Positions 1-8,272 are shown, counted from the first letter of the stretch. The stretch: DNA of 64,000 nucleotides from Bacillus sp. ISL-41 (GCF_018613235.1 NZ_JAGGQP010000053.1:27898-91897), one strand, 5' to 3'. The notes: generated by a model not told the origin, from the sequence alone. Made by a program: numbers and translations.

Positions 1-912
1 TGATGCTTCTTCAGAAGGTTCAACAGCGAGAATTTCCTTCACACCAGGGATAAAGCCCAGCCTTGTGCTCAGCTTGCCTTCTCCCGAACCGAGGTCGACG
101 ATACTGTCCTTATCCTCAAAACCCTTCACAGTGTCGACGATTTTTTCATAACGCATATCATTTAGACGGATTTTTTTCGTCTCCAGAGCCGCTTCTTTTT
201 CCTGTCCTTGAACCAGCTCATACACATTTTTGAATCGCAATGCCTTCTTTAAAATAAAGGATTTTTGCGGGTGGTTATCAAGCCAGCCTTCACCATAACG
301 TTCAAGTTTCTCAATCTCTTTTTCATCGATAAAATAATGCTTGTAATTGTCCAATACAGGAATGAGCACAAAAATTTGCCGCAAAGCCATTTGCAGGGTT
401 GTCATACCTTTAAGAGTAATAAACCTGACAGCGCTTTTAGATTTCAGATTAAAATTATACTCAATTTGCGGCCGGTTGATGCTCACATCAAATCCGAGTG
501 GTTCGAACAAGTCAACAATCTGCTGATCCGACAAACCGGAAGCCACCGGGCCAAAACTTAGTTCAAAATCAAATGGATGCTTCACCCACTGAATGTAATC
601 TTCCTTTGGCTGTCCATTAAGCGCAGTCCCAAGTGCATTCCTGATTAGTGATATGAAAATGCTGCTGACCGCAAACTCCCGGTCATTTATGTAATGAGTT
701 ATATCATATTGATTTCCCTGGTTTTTTACCAGTTCAAGAGAGTCCGGCGCAACAAACACGGTTGCTTCAACCTCCCGATCCGTAAAAGTGCTGAAAAACA
801 ACCTTACAGAATGGCCTTTCTGATTCCGCTCATATAAATTATTTGGATTTTTCGCCAACAAGTGAGAAATCACCTGGACATCCTCGCCAACAGCCCGAAT
901 CGTTAACTGCAT
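1..912 (-). CDS. hen1: 3'-terminal RNA ribose 2'-O-methyltransferase Hen1 (partial, C-terminus off the left edge)
   Basis: Hen1 2'-O-methylates RNA 3' ends and in bacteria works with the Pnkp end-healing and ligase enzyme in RNA repair. About 304 residues are visible. The N-terminal part (roughly 1-240) resembles the bacterial Hen1 N-domain, including a stretch like HYFIDEKEIEKLERYGEGWL near residue 215. It is followed by the methyltransferase SAM-binding motif I, VDLGSGEGKLS, near residue 270. The rest of the catalytic domain lies beyond position 1. The ATG start at 912 is preceded by AGAGGTG at good spacing. Bacterial Hen1 is about 460 residues, so roughly a third is missing. In other genomes pnkp usually adjoins hen1; it would lie to the left, outside this window. 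The family call rests on recalled similarity. Confidence 0.85.
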   Translation of the reverse strand, partial: MQLTIRAVGEDVQVISHLLAKNPNNLYERNQKGHSVRLFFSTFTDREVEATVFVAPDSLELVKNQGNQYDITHYINDREFAVSSIFISLIRNALGTALNGQPKEDYIQWVKHPFDFELSFGPVASGLSDQQIVDLFEPLGFDVSINRPQIEYNFNLKSKSAVRFITLKGMTTLQMALRQIFVLIPVLDNYKHYFIDEKEIEKLERYGEGWLDNHPQKSFILKKALRFKNVYELVQGQEKEAALETKKIRLNDMRYEKIVDTVKGFEDKDSIVDLGSGEGKLSTRLGFIPGVKEILAVEPSEEAS

Positions 913-999
913 AATGCACCTCTTTTCGTCCATTTCTTTATTTTAATATAACTGCGTTGCTCCAAAATAGAAAGAGAGTGAACATGAAAAAATAAAATC

Positions 1000-1017
1000 T
1001 CAGCCAAAGCTGAAATT
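1000..1017 (-). terminator. short rho-independent terminator
   Basis: TCAGC and GCTGA arms around a 4-base loop are followed on the minus strand by a T-rich tract (TTTTATTTTTT). It lies downstream of the 88-residue gene ending at 1143. The stem is only 5 bp, so it may be weak. Confidence 0.45.
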
Positions 1018-1142
1018 CTCATTTTCTCCTATGAGCTTGAGGGTTAACATTAAAAAATGGCGTGTATACTTAACTCGGATTTACTCGCCGTTTTTCCATG
1101 TATTCAGTATTTAGAAGTAATCTTCCCCGGATTCACTTCCAG

Positions 1143-1409
1143 TTAGTTTCCATTAATCTTTTTCAATCTAGACAGTCTACGTTCTAAATATCCTAAATCA
1201 AATTTATATCTGTTTAAGGTATCCTCAATGGCATCCATAACTATACTTGGATAGTCACCTTTTAACTCCTTCTCCAATTCCTCCATATCAACTTTTATCA
1301 GTCGAATAACTTCCAATATTTCGTTCCTATTAATCATCCGGTAGATTGGTCTAATCCTTTGCGAAGGTCTAAAGTTCACTTTTTGCACATCCCCATATCT
1401 TTTATACAT
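1143..1409 (-). CDS. small hypothetical protein, 88 aa
   Basis: I do not recognise this protein. It is charged and mostly predicted helical, with heptad-like Leu/Ile spacing in its middle (EVIRLIKVDMEELEKEL) and a basic C-terminus, consistent with a small soluble coiled-coil or helical-hairpin protein. No signal peptide or membrane segment is visible. The ribosome site before the ATG at 1409 is poor; GTG codons a few residues in, behind a GGGG stretch, are alternative starts. It stands alone between hen1 and the lipoprotein genes and has its own weak terminator. Confidence 0.5.
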   Translation of the reverse strand: MYKRYGDVQKVNFRPSQRIRPIYRMINRNEILEVIRLIKVDMEELEKELKGDYPSIVMDAIEDTLNRYKFDLGYLERRLSRLKKINGN

Positions 1410-1467
1410 TTATCTTTAATATAAATTTTCTTGTTAAACTCACCCTGGTTCGTCACATATAAAAAAA

Positions 1468-1496
1468 GAGCTGCAATCCACTAGTCCTGGTTGCTC
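1468..1496 (-). terminator. rho-independent terminator of the 1504-1977 lipoprotein gene
   Basis: An imperfect stem (GAGCAACC with ATTGCAGCTC on the minus strand) is followed by seven T residues, directly after the lipoprotein stop codon. Confidence 0.7.
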
Positions 1497-1503
1497 CTTT
1501 AGA

Positions 1504-1977
1504 TTATTGCGATATCTTTTTATCGATCAATTCCACAAGACTTTGTACATCTTTTTTGCTAAGAAAGTACATTGGACCAGTGTAATTTTCTCTTTGAATT
1601 CTCCCTGAATTTCTGTCAGGATAAAGCCACAAAAGTATTGTATCTGAGGTCCCATCTTTGTAGGAAAGTATAATCTGGAAATTTTCACCTTCATCTGTCA
1701 TTGGACCTGAATGAGACGAGGCACCCTTTAGTGCTTTTAAAATAACTTCGATTTCTTCGGTTTGTTCAAAAACTACTTTTTCCTCCTTTAACTGGCCCTC
1801 AGTTTCTGAAAAATATCCCAAACCGTTTCCTGTTACTGTTAACAAATTGACAGCCTTTGTCAAATCAATTCTTTCTTTTTCTTTGCTATTTTCAATGTCA
1901 TTGAAAATATTTTCTTTGGATGAACAAGCAGCTAAAATCATGATGATTGCGAATAATATAATTGCACTTTTCTTCAT
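1504..1977 (-). CDS. lipoprotein of unknown function, 157 aa
   Basis: The sequence begins MKKSAIILFAIIMILAACSS, a type II signal peptide with an LAAC lipobox, so the mature protein should be lipid-anchored on the outer face of the membrane. The rest is acidic and contains a compact beta-rich segment around residues 100-140 (QIILSYKDGTSDTILLWLYP), as in small Bacillus lipoproteins that bear on no known pathway. The ATG at 1977 follows GGGGG at 5-9 bases; an upstream in-frame TTG at 1989 overlaps that ribosome site and is less likely. It neighbours another small lipoprotein at 2103-2513. Function is unknown. Confidence 0.7.
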   Translation of the reverse strand: MKKSAIILFAIIMILAACSSKENIFNDIENSKEKERIDLTKAVNLLTVTGNGLGYFSETEGQLKEEKVVFEQTEEIEVILKALKGASSHSGPMTDEGENFQIILSYKDGTSDTILLWLYPDRNSGRIQRENYTGPMYFLSKKDVQSLVELIDKKISQ

Positions 1978-2102
1978 TCTATCCCCCAAAAATTTATTTT
2001 GAATATCTCTTACCTGGCATGTTCTATATCAAGCATCCACAGAACCAACATTCTGATGATTGCTATCCTGCATGCTAAAAAAATCATTCTTTCCTGTTAT
2101 TG

Positions 2103-2513
2103 TTAAACATAAGTCAAAATAGACATCAGCTTTTGTGAATCTTCCTCACTTAACTTTGCATATTTTTCACTATCCGAAAGAATTCCTAACTTATTATCAT
2201 TAGGTTCTGCGTAAAGTTCGTAAACTGCTGACGGAGCTTGTTTTCCTTCAGTTTCGTCTTTATCCAAGAAAAAATAGATTATATAAGCAGGATCTCTTGT
2301 CGTTGCCCAATTACCATCCTGCCACTTTACTTCATTTAGTATGTTTTTGACTTCCGTTACTTTGTCTGAATCCATAATTGTTTTTACGGTTTTATATTGA
2401 TTATTTTCCTTATTTCGCATATCTACCCTGATAATTTCTCCAGGTTCACTTACGCAGCCAGTTAGCAATAAGGTCAGAAACAGTATTCCATACACAACTT
2501 TTTTGAGGTTCAT
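2103..2513 (-). CDS. lipoprotein of unknown function, 136 aa
   Basis: The N-terminus MNLKKVVYGILFLTLLLTGC is a lipoprotein signal with an LTGC lipobox. The mature part is soluble, with a WQDGNW segment near residue 70 and acidic stretches, and resembles short Bacillus lipoproteins with a PepSY-like or YjgA-like fold only loosely, so I give no family. The ribosome site GGAGGAGG is strong and well spaced from the ATG at 2513. It is separately transcribed, or weakly coupled to its neighbours (gaps over 100 bases on both sides). Confidence 0.72.
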   Translation of the reverse strand: MNLKKVVYGILFLTLLLTGCVSEPGEIIRVDMRNKENNQYKTVKTIMDSDKVTEVKNILNEVKWQDGNWATTRDPAYIIYFFLDKDETEGKQAPSAVYELYAEPNDNKLGILSDSEKYAKLSEEDSQKLMSILTYV

Positions 2514-2655
2514 TGTTATTCCTCCTCCGTTATATATAAACAGACGGATTTTTCTGTACTAAGTTACCATATCAACCTTTTAGCCGTGGTTTCCTTCTCA
2601 ATTATAGCTCCTCTACGACTTTTCCTTCTTTAGATATCCCTAGTATGGCAGCACC

Positions 2656-3144
2656 TCACAGTTCTTCGCCTTTAGAGATCAAGTACCACAGCCGCTCCCC
2701 GTTATATTCAATGATTTTTGCTTCGTAATCATTACCTTCTTTTGTTACAACCTTTACTTTCTCAATATCAGGTGATAAAATCTTACCCCTTATAAAATCG
2801 GTATAATCGGCAAACTCATTTTGTTCCAAATTAGAGTATCCCCAATCTAATTTCCTGTCTTTAGGTATCTGGCTGGAAAACGAACCCAAAATTTCCCATC
2901 CTAATATTCCTTTCTTTAAAATAGCTGTTCCAAAATATAATTCACCTGTGGGAACTGATTCATAAAAGACAATGGCATGGTTTTTATCTAAAAATTCCAC
3001 ATGTGCCATACTCAATAAAGGTTCATTGATCGTATGAACAATCCTTTCTATTTCTTTACTATCATCTTTTAAGAGTATGTTTAAAAAATATCCTCCAAAT
3101 AATGCAATACCAATAATCATAAGAAGACGAATTCTTTTAATCAT
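2656..3144 (-). CDS. membrane-anchored hypothetical protein, 162 aa
   Basis: One N-terminal transmembrane segment (about residues 5-24, RLLMIIGIALFGGYFLNILL) is followed by an extracytoplasmic domain of about 135 residues. There is no lipobox cysteine. The domain has alternating beta-type segments (HAIVFYESV, LYFGTAILKKGILGWEILG) typical of small secreted sensor or inhibitor-like folds, but I do not recognise the family. A GGGAGAAGGAG ribosome site precedes the ATG. The gene lies just downstream of two repeat arrays, which fill the gap upstream of its start. Confidence 0.65.
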   Translation of the reverse strand: MIKRIRLLMIIGIALFGGYFLNILLKDDSKEIERIVHTINEPLLSMAHVEFLDKNHAIVFYESVPTGELYFGTAILKKGILGWEILGSFSSQIPKDRKLDWGYSNLEQNEFADYTDFIRGKILSPDIEKVKVVTKEGNDYEAKIIEYNGERLWYLISKGEEL

Positions 3145-3330
3145 CGTAAACTCCTTCTCCCTTAATACTCACCATTTCGTCAGTTTCGTAGAGTTCCTAG
3201 AATCTATCAAGATTTAAAGGAAACTGCCTAAGAAAAGTTATAGTTTTATTTAACCATATATTGTAAGTCTGGGTGAAGTCAAGGTTCTATAAGCACATCA
3301 CGAAAACCTCTAATAACCATTTCATGCCCC

Positions 3331-3560
3331 CATAAGGCGAATGGATGGCGCTTTTTTCTACATTCCCGCATTTTCGCGCCTGCATAAGGCGAATGGATGG
3401 CGCTTTTTCTGCATATCGACAGTTTCACGTCTCCATAAGAATAAGATGGATGGATAACGCTTTTTCTGGACATACCCCTCTATATGGCGGCTGGATATCA
3501 TTTTTTTCTAATCAACCTCAATTCGAGCCTCGATAAGAGTGATGGATACCACTTTTTTTG
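3331..3560. repeat. degenerate intergenic tandem array, about 52-bp unit (array A)
   Basis: The motif CATAAGGCGAATGGATGGCG starts at 3331 and recurs at 3383 (exactly 52 bases later). Degenerate copies follow at 3434, near 3480 and at 3531, each ending in a T-run after GGCGC, AACGC or ATATC. One unit contains GGCGC and GCGCC arms able to form a hairpin. Open frames across it are by-products of the repeat. Sequence identity decays towards the right. Confidence 0.75.
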
Positions 3561-3574
3561 GCTCAAAAACAGTA

Positions 3575-3613
3575 AAAAGCTGAACCATTTCTAATTACTT
3601 GGTTCAGCCTTTT
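3575..3613. terminator. bidirectional terminator-like hairpin between the two arrays
   Basis: GCTGAACCA (3579-3587) and TGGTTCAGC (3600-3608) form a perfect 9-bp stem flanked by A5 on one side and T5 on the other. It is not directly next to a gene end: the nearest minus-strand gene stops at 4011, beyond array B. Confidence 0.6.
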
Positions 3614-3644
3614 TGTGTTTTACCTTCATTCTTATGTAATTTAA

Positions 3645-3903
3645 CGGTTGGCGCATATATTTTAACGGTTAGCTCCATTAATTATACGGTTGACTCGATT
3701 AATTTAACGGTTGCAGAAGATTTTTTAACGGTTGGGCTAACTTTAATTCCCATTGATACAATTTTAATCCCGGTTGAACATGATATATTCCCGGTTAACC
3801 CAATTTTATTCCCGGTTGAGCACGTTTTATTCCCGGTTGACCCTATTTTATTTCCGGTTGAGCTCGTTTTATTTCCGGTTGACCTAATTATATTCACGGT
3901 TGA
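3645..3903. repeat. tandem array with 21-bp period, 13 units (array B)
   Basis: The core CGGTTG (variants CGGTTA, CCATTG) recurs at 3645, 3667, 3688, 3709, 3729, 3750, 3771, 3792, 3813, 3834, 3855, 3876 and 3897, a near-perfect 21-base period. Left units read TTTAACGGTTG and right units TATTCCCGGTTGA. Because 21 is a multiple of three, both strands stay open, which creates spurious frames. Two helical turns per unit would place each core on the same DNA face. Confidence 0.85.
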
Positions 3904-4010
3904 TTAAAATTTGATACAAGTTAGCCAATTCAGGTCTCTATTTCAACGAACATATTTTCGAACAATCACACACAAAAAGCCGAGCCGGCAACCACCGGAC
4001 TCAGCCCTAT

Positions 4011-4706
4011 TCAATTCGCCTTCTTCTCATATTTCAAAACAAAAAGCGGTTCATTCTCCATCCATTCGGCAAATAGTACATCTTCAACATGATGGATTTT
4101 CTGTTTCTCTAACTCATTTTTCAGCCATTGCTCATCGACGCCTGCTTCTTTAAGATTATCGCTGACCACTTCTCCATCAAGGATCATGTTGACTGGAAGG
4201 CTTGGATCGTCTGCTTTAATTTTCATATCGCTATTTTTAGGCGTGTCATAATCCGCTTTTGGCAGGACACTGACCATTCCATTCGTTTCGATGATTGCAT
4301 ATTCCACTTCGCGTAGTGAAAAGTAGCCTTGCTGTCTGACAAGACTCTGGAGCTGGTTGATATCCAGCTTTGCTTTTTTCAAGGCCTCGAATTTAATCTT
4401 TCCTTTACGGACTACAATGTTCGGCTCACCCTCAAGCAGCTTCCGCGATGACATGAATTTTTGAGTAATAGTCTCTGTAACATAAACGAGTACTCCCCAC
4501 AAGGTTACAGCAAAAGCAATTTCGCCAATCTTCACTTCGTGATCATAAATCGCATTTCCTACAAGTTCACCAAGGATAATGGCAGAAATAAAATCAAAGG
4601 GCGTTATCTGGGAGAACTGCGTCTTCCCCTGCAATTTCGTCATGATAAATAAAAACACAAACCCGCTGGTTAATTCTACTGCGATTGATAAGTAATGATT
4701 CAACAC
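4011..4706 (-). CDS. DUF421/YetF family membrane protein, about 231 aa
   Basis: The protein has three N-terminal transmembrane segments (roughly residues 5-80) and a cytoplasmic C-terminal YetF domain (about 85-225), which includes EPNIVVRKGKI and the QLQSLVRQQGYFSLREVEYAI stretch split around residue 130. This matches the Bacillus YetF/YdfS/YkjA/YrbG group. The family is widespread in spore-formers; its biochemical role is not established. A strong AAGGAAGGAG lies so close to the GTG at 4712 that GTG 4706 or TTG 4703 is the likelier start; the 4712 form would add two residues. It is monocistronic. Confidence 0.85.
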   Translation of the reverse strand: MLNHYLSIAVELTSGFVFLFIMTKLQGKTQFSQITPFDFISAIILGELVGNAIYDHEVKIGEIAFAVTLWGVLVYVTETITQKFMSSRKLLEGEPNIVVRKGKIKFEALKKAKLDINQLQSLVRQQGYFSLREVEYAIIETNGMVSVLPKADYDTPKNSDMKIKADDPSLPVNMILDGEVVSDNLKEAGVDEQWLKNELEKQKIHHVEDVLFAEWMENEPLFVLKYEKKAN

Positions 4707-4950
4707 TCCCACTCCTTCCTTCCCATTATGGGAAGATTTCCTGAAGTTGAACCATTATTTTTTAAAAAGCCTCCAAAAAACGACAAATGACTCGATTTTT
4801 TTGTCAAACAATTTAAATTCCATATAACGGGAAAATATGTAACTTTTATGAGAAAAAACCGTTTATAAGTTTGTAAATATCTTTACTAATACAGCAGGGC
4901 AATAGACTTTTATGTAGATAGGCCTGCAAATGAAACAAGGGGGATGGGGA

Positions 4951-5700
4951 ATGAAAAAGTGGCTTGTATCAATGATGCTTCTTGTATCAATGATGTTCTT
5001 TGAGGTACCTGCAGAGGCTGCCGGCGGGGATTTGATTATTATCAATAAGTCTATCAATCAACTAGCTTATTATAAAAATAATAAACTGGTAAAAACGTTT
5101 AAGGTGGGAACTGGGCGAAAAGCGTCCTACACGCCTGAGGGCAAGTTCAAAATCGTTAACAAAATCAAGAATCGTCCATATTACAGTGGAAAGATCCCTG
5201 GCGGTGACCCAAGGAATCCGCTTGGCGACAGATGGCTAGGCATAAATGCGAGAGGAACATGGGGAACAACGTATGCGATCCATGGCAACAATAACCCTAA
5301 ATCAATCGGCGGATATGTAAGTGCCGGCTGCATCAGGATGTACGACAACGAAGTGCAATGGCTTTATGACCAAGTTAAGGTAAACACTCCGGTTGTCATC
5401 ACATCATCCAAAAAATCCTTCAATGCGATCGCATCTGCTAATGGTTATAAGGTTACCGGCCAGGCTTCCGTACCAGTGACAGCTGTACCATCAAGTAATG
5501 TCCTTAAAAAAGGGATGCGAGGTCCTGAAGTGAAGCAGCTCCAGCAGGCCCTGACAAACAAAGGCTACAGTACAAAAGGAATCGACGGCGTATTCGGACC
5601 AGCAACAGAAGCCGCCGTGAAAAAATTCCAAAAGGCGAAGAAGCTCAAGGTAGACGGTGTCGCTGGACCTGCCACCAAAAAAGCACTCGGAATGAAATAG
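4951..5700 (+). CDS. secreted L,D-transpeptidase (YkuD domain) with C-terminal peptidoglycan-binding domain, 249 aa
   Basis: This enzyme cross-links or modifies peptidoglycan outside the cell through an active-site cysteine. A signal peptide is visible (MKKWLVSMMLLVSMMFFEV, cut after AEA). It is followed by a YkuD catalytic domain with the HGNNNP segment and the catalytic SAGCIRM motif (SxGCxR) near residue 128. A PG_binding_1 domain with the LKKGMRGPEVKQLQQAL and FGPATEAAVKKFQ repeats occupies about 185-248. The ATG at 4951 has AAGGGGGATGGGGA upstream; an in-frame ATG at 4930 lacks a ribosome site. The order signal-YkuD-PG-binding is common in Bacillus. Confidence 0.92.
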   Translation: MKKWLVSMMLLVSMMFFEVPAEAAGGDLIIINKSINQLAYYKNNKLVKTFKVGTGRKASYTPEGKFKIVNKIKNRPYYSGKIPGGDPRNPLGDRWLGINARGTWGTTYAIHGNNNPKSIGGYVSAGCIRMYDNEVQWLYDQVKVNTPVVITSSKKSFNAIASANGYKVTGQASVPVTAVPSSNVLKKGMRGPEVKQLQQALTNKGYSTKGIDGVFGPATEAAVKKFQKAKKLKVDGVAGPATKKALGMK

Positions 5701-5715
5701 CATCAGCCCAAAAAG

Positions 5716-5747
5716 AGACGGTCCCTCCTAAAAAGGAAGGACCGTCT
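5716..5747. terminator. bidirectional terminator between convergent genes
   Basis: AGACGGTCC (5716-5724) pairs with GGACCGTCT (5739-5747), with further inner pairing of CTCCT and AGGAA. The minus-strand side continues into CTTTTT, so it mainly serves the IDEAL-domain gene; it may also end the transpeptidase transcript. Confidence 0.8.
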
Positions 5748-5753
5748 TCATCT

Positions 5754-6086
5754 TTACACGCCTTTAACAAGTTCCCTCATCGAGTTCAGCTTTTCGGAAA
5801 GCTCCAAGAACCATTCTTCATCGCCAGTAGCAAGCGCTAGATCAATTAGGTATTGAATTTGTTCTTTGTTTTTCACCTTCGGATTAGGCAGTTTTTTCAC
5901 TCCGTTTGTGGCCATTGGAATCGTTTTGCCTACCATTGATTCATCATCACTTGATGTGATCGTTGCATTTACTTTATCATCCAAAATATCAAGTGACTCT
6001 ATATATCCGATGAATAATTCTCCATCTCTGGATTTCCCCTTGATCCAATCGCCTACTCTTAAAATCGTGTCATTATTGGAAAACAT
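5754..6086 (-). CDS. IDEAL domain-containing protein, 110 aa
   Basis: The C-terminal 40 residues (IQYLIDLALATGDEEWFLEL and following) fit the IDEAL domain, a short helical hairpin found at the ends of several Bacillus proteins. The N-terminal 60 residues form a beta-rich part (ILRVGDWIKGKSRDGELFIG) resembling a small barrel. The role of the domain is not well defined. The ATG at 6086 is preceded by GAGGTGA at good spacing; the GTG nine bases upstream overlaps the ribosome site. Its T-run terminator lies immediately downstream. Confidence 0.75.
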   Translation of the reverse strand: MFSNNDTILRVGDWIKGKSRDGELFIGYIESLDILDDKVNATITSSDDESMVGKTIPMATNGVKKLPNPKVKNKEQIQYLIDLALATGDEEWFLELSEKLNSMRELVKGV

Positions 6087-6158
6087 ATATGTCACCTCAT
6101 TTAATATAATCTGTAATATTTTTCATTACATTTACCAGCTAAGAAAGCTGGCGCGCTC

Positions 6159-6581
6159 TTAGTCACAGCAGTTTGTTTCTTTGACCAGGTCGACTACTTC
6201 CTTGATGGAATAGTGCTTTAAATATTCCCCCAAATGTTCTTCAGCACCCAGGAAAATGGCAAACAGCACTTTGTGCATATTTGCTCCGACAACGCATTTT
6301 TCGTTAGAGTCCGGACACTTAGGCTGCAGTGCCCCTTCGGAGGTCAATCTATAGATATCCCAGAGGTTCACCTCATTTAAATCCAGTGCAAAAATGAATC
6401 CGCCGCCGGTTCCCTCTTTTGATTTGATAAATCCATGTTTTTTTAACAGGCCCAGCACTTTGCGGATCCGCACAGGATGAACTCCAGCACTCTCCGAGAT
6501 CGCTTCGCTTGTCGACATTCTGTCCGGCTGCAGAGCAAGTAAGGTTAAACTGTGAATGGCAAGGGTAAAATCGCTGTTCAT
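6159..6581 (-). CDS. Rrf2 family transcriptional regulator (YwnA-like), 140 aa
   Basis: An N-terminal winged helix (residues 1-60: SEAISESAGVHPVRIRKVLGLL, then the wing segment KEGTGGGFIFA) matches Rrf2 regulators, closest in feel to Bacillus YwnA. Cysteines at about 90 and 97 (KCPDSNEKC) and a C-terminal CC pair could sense redox state or hold a metal, but the CX5C spacing is not the classic IscR cluster pattern. A GGAGG ribosome site precedes the ATG. It lies 80 bases downstream of spx on the same strand, so a common redox-linked unit is possible (inference). Confidence 0.85.
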   Translation of the reverse strand: MNSDFTLAIHSLTLLALQPDRMSTSEAISESAGVHPVRIRKVLGLLKKHGFIKSKEGTGGGFIFALDLNEVNLWDIYRLTSEGALQPKCPDSNEKCVVGANMHKVLFAIFLGAEEHLGEYLKHYSIKEVVDLVKETNCCD

Positions 6582-6660
6582 TGCCTGCCTCCTAACAGAT
6601 TTGTTATGCTATATACTACATTTTATCCAGTTAAATTCAAAGCAAAAAGTATTTTGAGCA

Positions 6661-7056
6661 CTAATTCGCGATGTTTTCCCACTCAAAGCCGGAGAATGTA
6701 CGCAGCTTGCGAGGCAAGAAACTGCGAATTTCTTCTTCATTATACCCAACCTGCAGGCGTTTATGGTCCTGGATAATCGGACGGCGCAGCATTTGCGGAT
6801 TTTTGATGATTAAATCATATAACTGATTCAGCGGAAGATAGTCAACATCCACATCCAGCTGCTTATAGGTTTTTGAGTTCGTCGAGATAATGTCTTCGGT
6901 TCCATCCTCTGTCAGCCGAAGAATGGATTTGATTTCATCAACGGTGAGTGGCTCTGATACGATATTTCTCTCAATAAAATCAATGTGATGTTCCTGAAGC
7001 CACGCTTTTGCTTTCCGGCAGGAAGCACAGCTTGATGTGATATATAAAGTTACCAT
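6661..7056 (-). CDS. spx: global redox regulator Spx
   Basis: Spx binds the RNA polymerase alpha C-terminal domain and reprograms transcription under thiol stress. The length of 131 residues equals that of Bacillus subtilis Spx. The CxxC switch is visible as CASC at residues 10-13, and [39 protein letters not shown] and SFLPRK are hallmark segments. The C-terminal tail differs (EWENIAN), which matters because the tail affects ClpXP turnover. The start is ATG at 7056 with an AAGGAGC site. Two copies of an inverted repeat sit upstream (7079-7099 and 7141-7161). A second spx paralogue elsewhere in the genome cannot be excluded. Confidence 0.95.
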   Translation of the reverse strand: MVTLYITSSCASCRKAKAWLQEHHIDFIERNIVSEPLTVDEIKSILRLTEDGTEDIISTNSKTYKQLDVDVDYLPLNQLYDLIIKNPQMLRRPIIQDHKRLQVGYNEEEIRSFLPRKLRTFSGFEWENIAN

Positions 7057-7078
7057 AATCCTCAGCTCCTTCGTTCAA

Positions 7079-7161
7079 CTGTAAGAATAAAAATTACAGA
7101 TTAACGGCAATAGGTTCTTTTTTTATCTAAAATACCAATACTGTAATATTAAACTTTACAG
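7079..7161. promoter_or_regulatory. twin inverted repeats CTGTAA-N9-TTACAG upstream of spx
   Basis: CTGTAA-N9-TTACAG occurs at 7079-7099 and again at 7141-7161, each 21 bases long with perfect 6-bp arms and the same 9-base AT-rich spacer. They lie 23 and 85 bases upstream of the spx start and 120-200 bases upstream of the divergent LysM gene. The structure suggests paired operators for a dimeric regulator. In B. subtilis spx is repressed by PerR and YodB; the sites here do not match either consensus as I recall them. Confidence 0.6.
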
Positions 7162-7280
7162 TTCACAAAGTCAATAGTCGTTTCATTGTCCCAACCCATT
7201 TTCTCAACCTTTTAAAAATAGGCTTATCCCTTCGAAACTCTGCTGTAATCCTCTCGTCAAACTATTTGAGGTGATAAATA

Positions 7281-8153
7281 ATGATGAAGATAAAACGTTT
7301 CGTACAGCTCGGCTTGAGTCTCTTATTGATCGGTTCCTTATTCTTTTTTACCAACGGATCTGGCTATGCAGATGATCATGCAGCCACTGTTAAAAAAGGC
7401 GATACATTATATAGCCTATCTAAGAAATACAACCTGACTGTCGAGGAGTTAAAGGATTTCAATGGCTTGAAGAACAATACTATTTATATTGGCCAAAAAC
7501 TTCTCCTTCCCGGTCTGGCTAAATCAGAATCTATGTATGCAGTAGTCGGGGGTTCTTTTTCCAAGAAAGAAAATGCAACGAAGCAAATCGCTGTTCTGAA
7601 GAAGAAAGGAATTGAAGCCACAGTCATCACAAAGGCCATTAAAGATAAAACCTTTTACCGTATACAGGCTGGAGTTTTTGCAGATAAAGCAAATGCAGAG
7701 AAACAAAAGACTTTGTTGATCAAAAATGGCATTAAAGATGCTTACATCGATACGGCTAAGAACCTCGATGTTCATGGTGTTTATATTGGTTCCACCTACA
7801 GCCAGCTTCTACAGCAATTAGGGAAACCAATAAAAACCGAGGACCAGCTGAATATCAGATCACTGTACTATAATAGCGAAGGAGCCGGAGTCCGTGTGAA
7901 TTTTAACATGAAGAATGGCTCGGTGTTCGGTCTGCAAGTCTATCCGGAATATTTAAAACTCAGTTCCCTTCCGAAAGACAAAAGCCAGGTTATCAAGATA
8001 TATGGATACCCTAATGAAGCAAAAAACGTCTCCTGCTACGAAAGCGCGACTTGCGGGCAATTCATCTATCAATTTAATAAGAACGAATTGATCATCCAGT
8101 TCGACCGCGATGGAAAGACTGTACAGTATTATGATTTAAGCAAATTACAATAA
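7281..8153 (+). CDS. secreted LysM and SPOR-domain protein, 290 aa
   Basis: A signal peptide (about 1-30, ending near YADDHA) is followed by one LysM domain (about 35-77, VKKGDTLYSLSKKYNLTVEE) that should bind peptidoglycan. A SPOR-like repeat region (about 85-155, YAVVGGSFSKKENATKQIAVL and FYRIQAGVFADKANAEKQ) follows. The C-terminal domain (about 165-290) begins GVYIGSTYSQLLQQLGKP and resembles the DUF4309 type found in Bacillus surface proteins. GAGGTGATAA precedes tandem ATG codons. It is likely a cell-wall-associated protein; the exact function is unknown. Confidence 0.82.
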   Translation: MMKIKRFVQLGLSLLLIGSLFFFTNGSGYADDHAATVKKGDTLYSLSKKYNLTVEELKDFNGLKNNTIYIGQKLLLPGLAKSESMYAVVGGSFSKKENATKQIAVLKKKGIEATVITKAIKDKTFYRIQAGVFADKANAEKQKTLLIKNGIKDAYIDTAKNLDVHGVYIGSTYSQLLQQLGKPIKTEDQLNIRSLYYNSEGAGVRVNFNMKNGSVFGLQVYPEYLKLSSLPKDKSQVIKIYGYPNEAKNVSCYESATCGQFIYQFNKNELIIQFDRDGKTVQYYDLSKLQ

Positions 8154-8158
8154 CTTGT

Positions 8159-8180
8159 CGGCCGCCTTATGGCGGTCTTT
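8159..8180 (+). terminator. terminator of the LysM gene
   Basis: CCGCC-TTAT-GGCGG followed by TCTTTATT directly after the stop codon of the LysM/SPOR gene. Confidence 0.6.
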
Positions 8181-8272
8181 ATTATGCCTTCAGCAGAATA
8201 GTTTTGGATAAAAAAATGCGTTTTATAAATAATAATGAGGATGTTATTAACCGCAGAAGGAGAATATGTACA

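Noticed and set aside
3599..3907. Long open frames on both strands across array B
   Set aside because: They exist only because the 21-bp unit is a multiple of three without stops; no ribosome site and a monotonous repeat translation.
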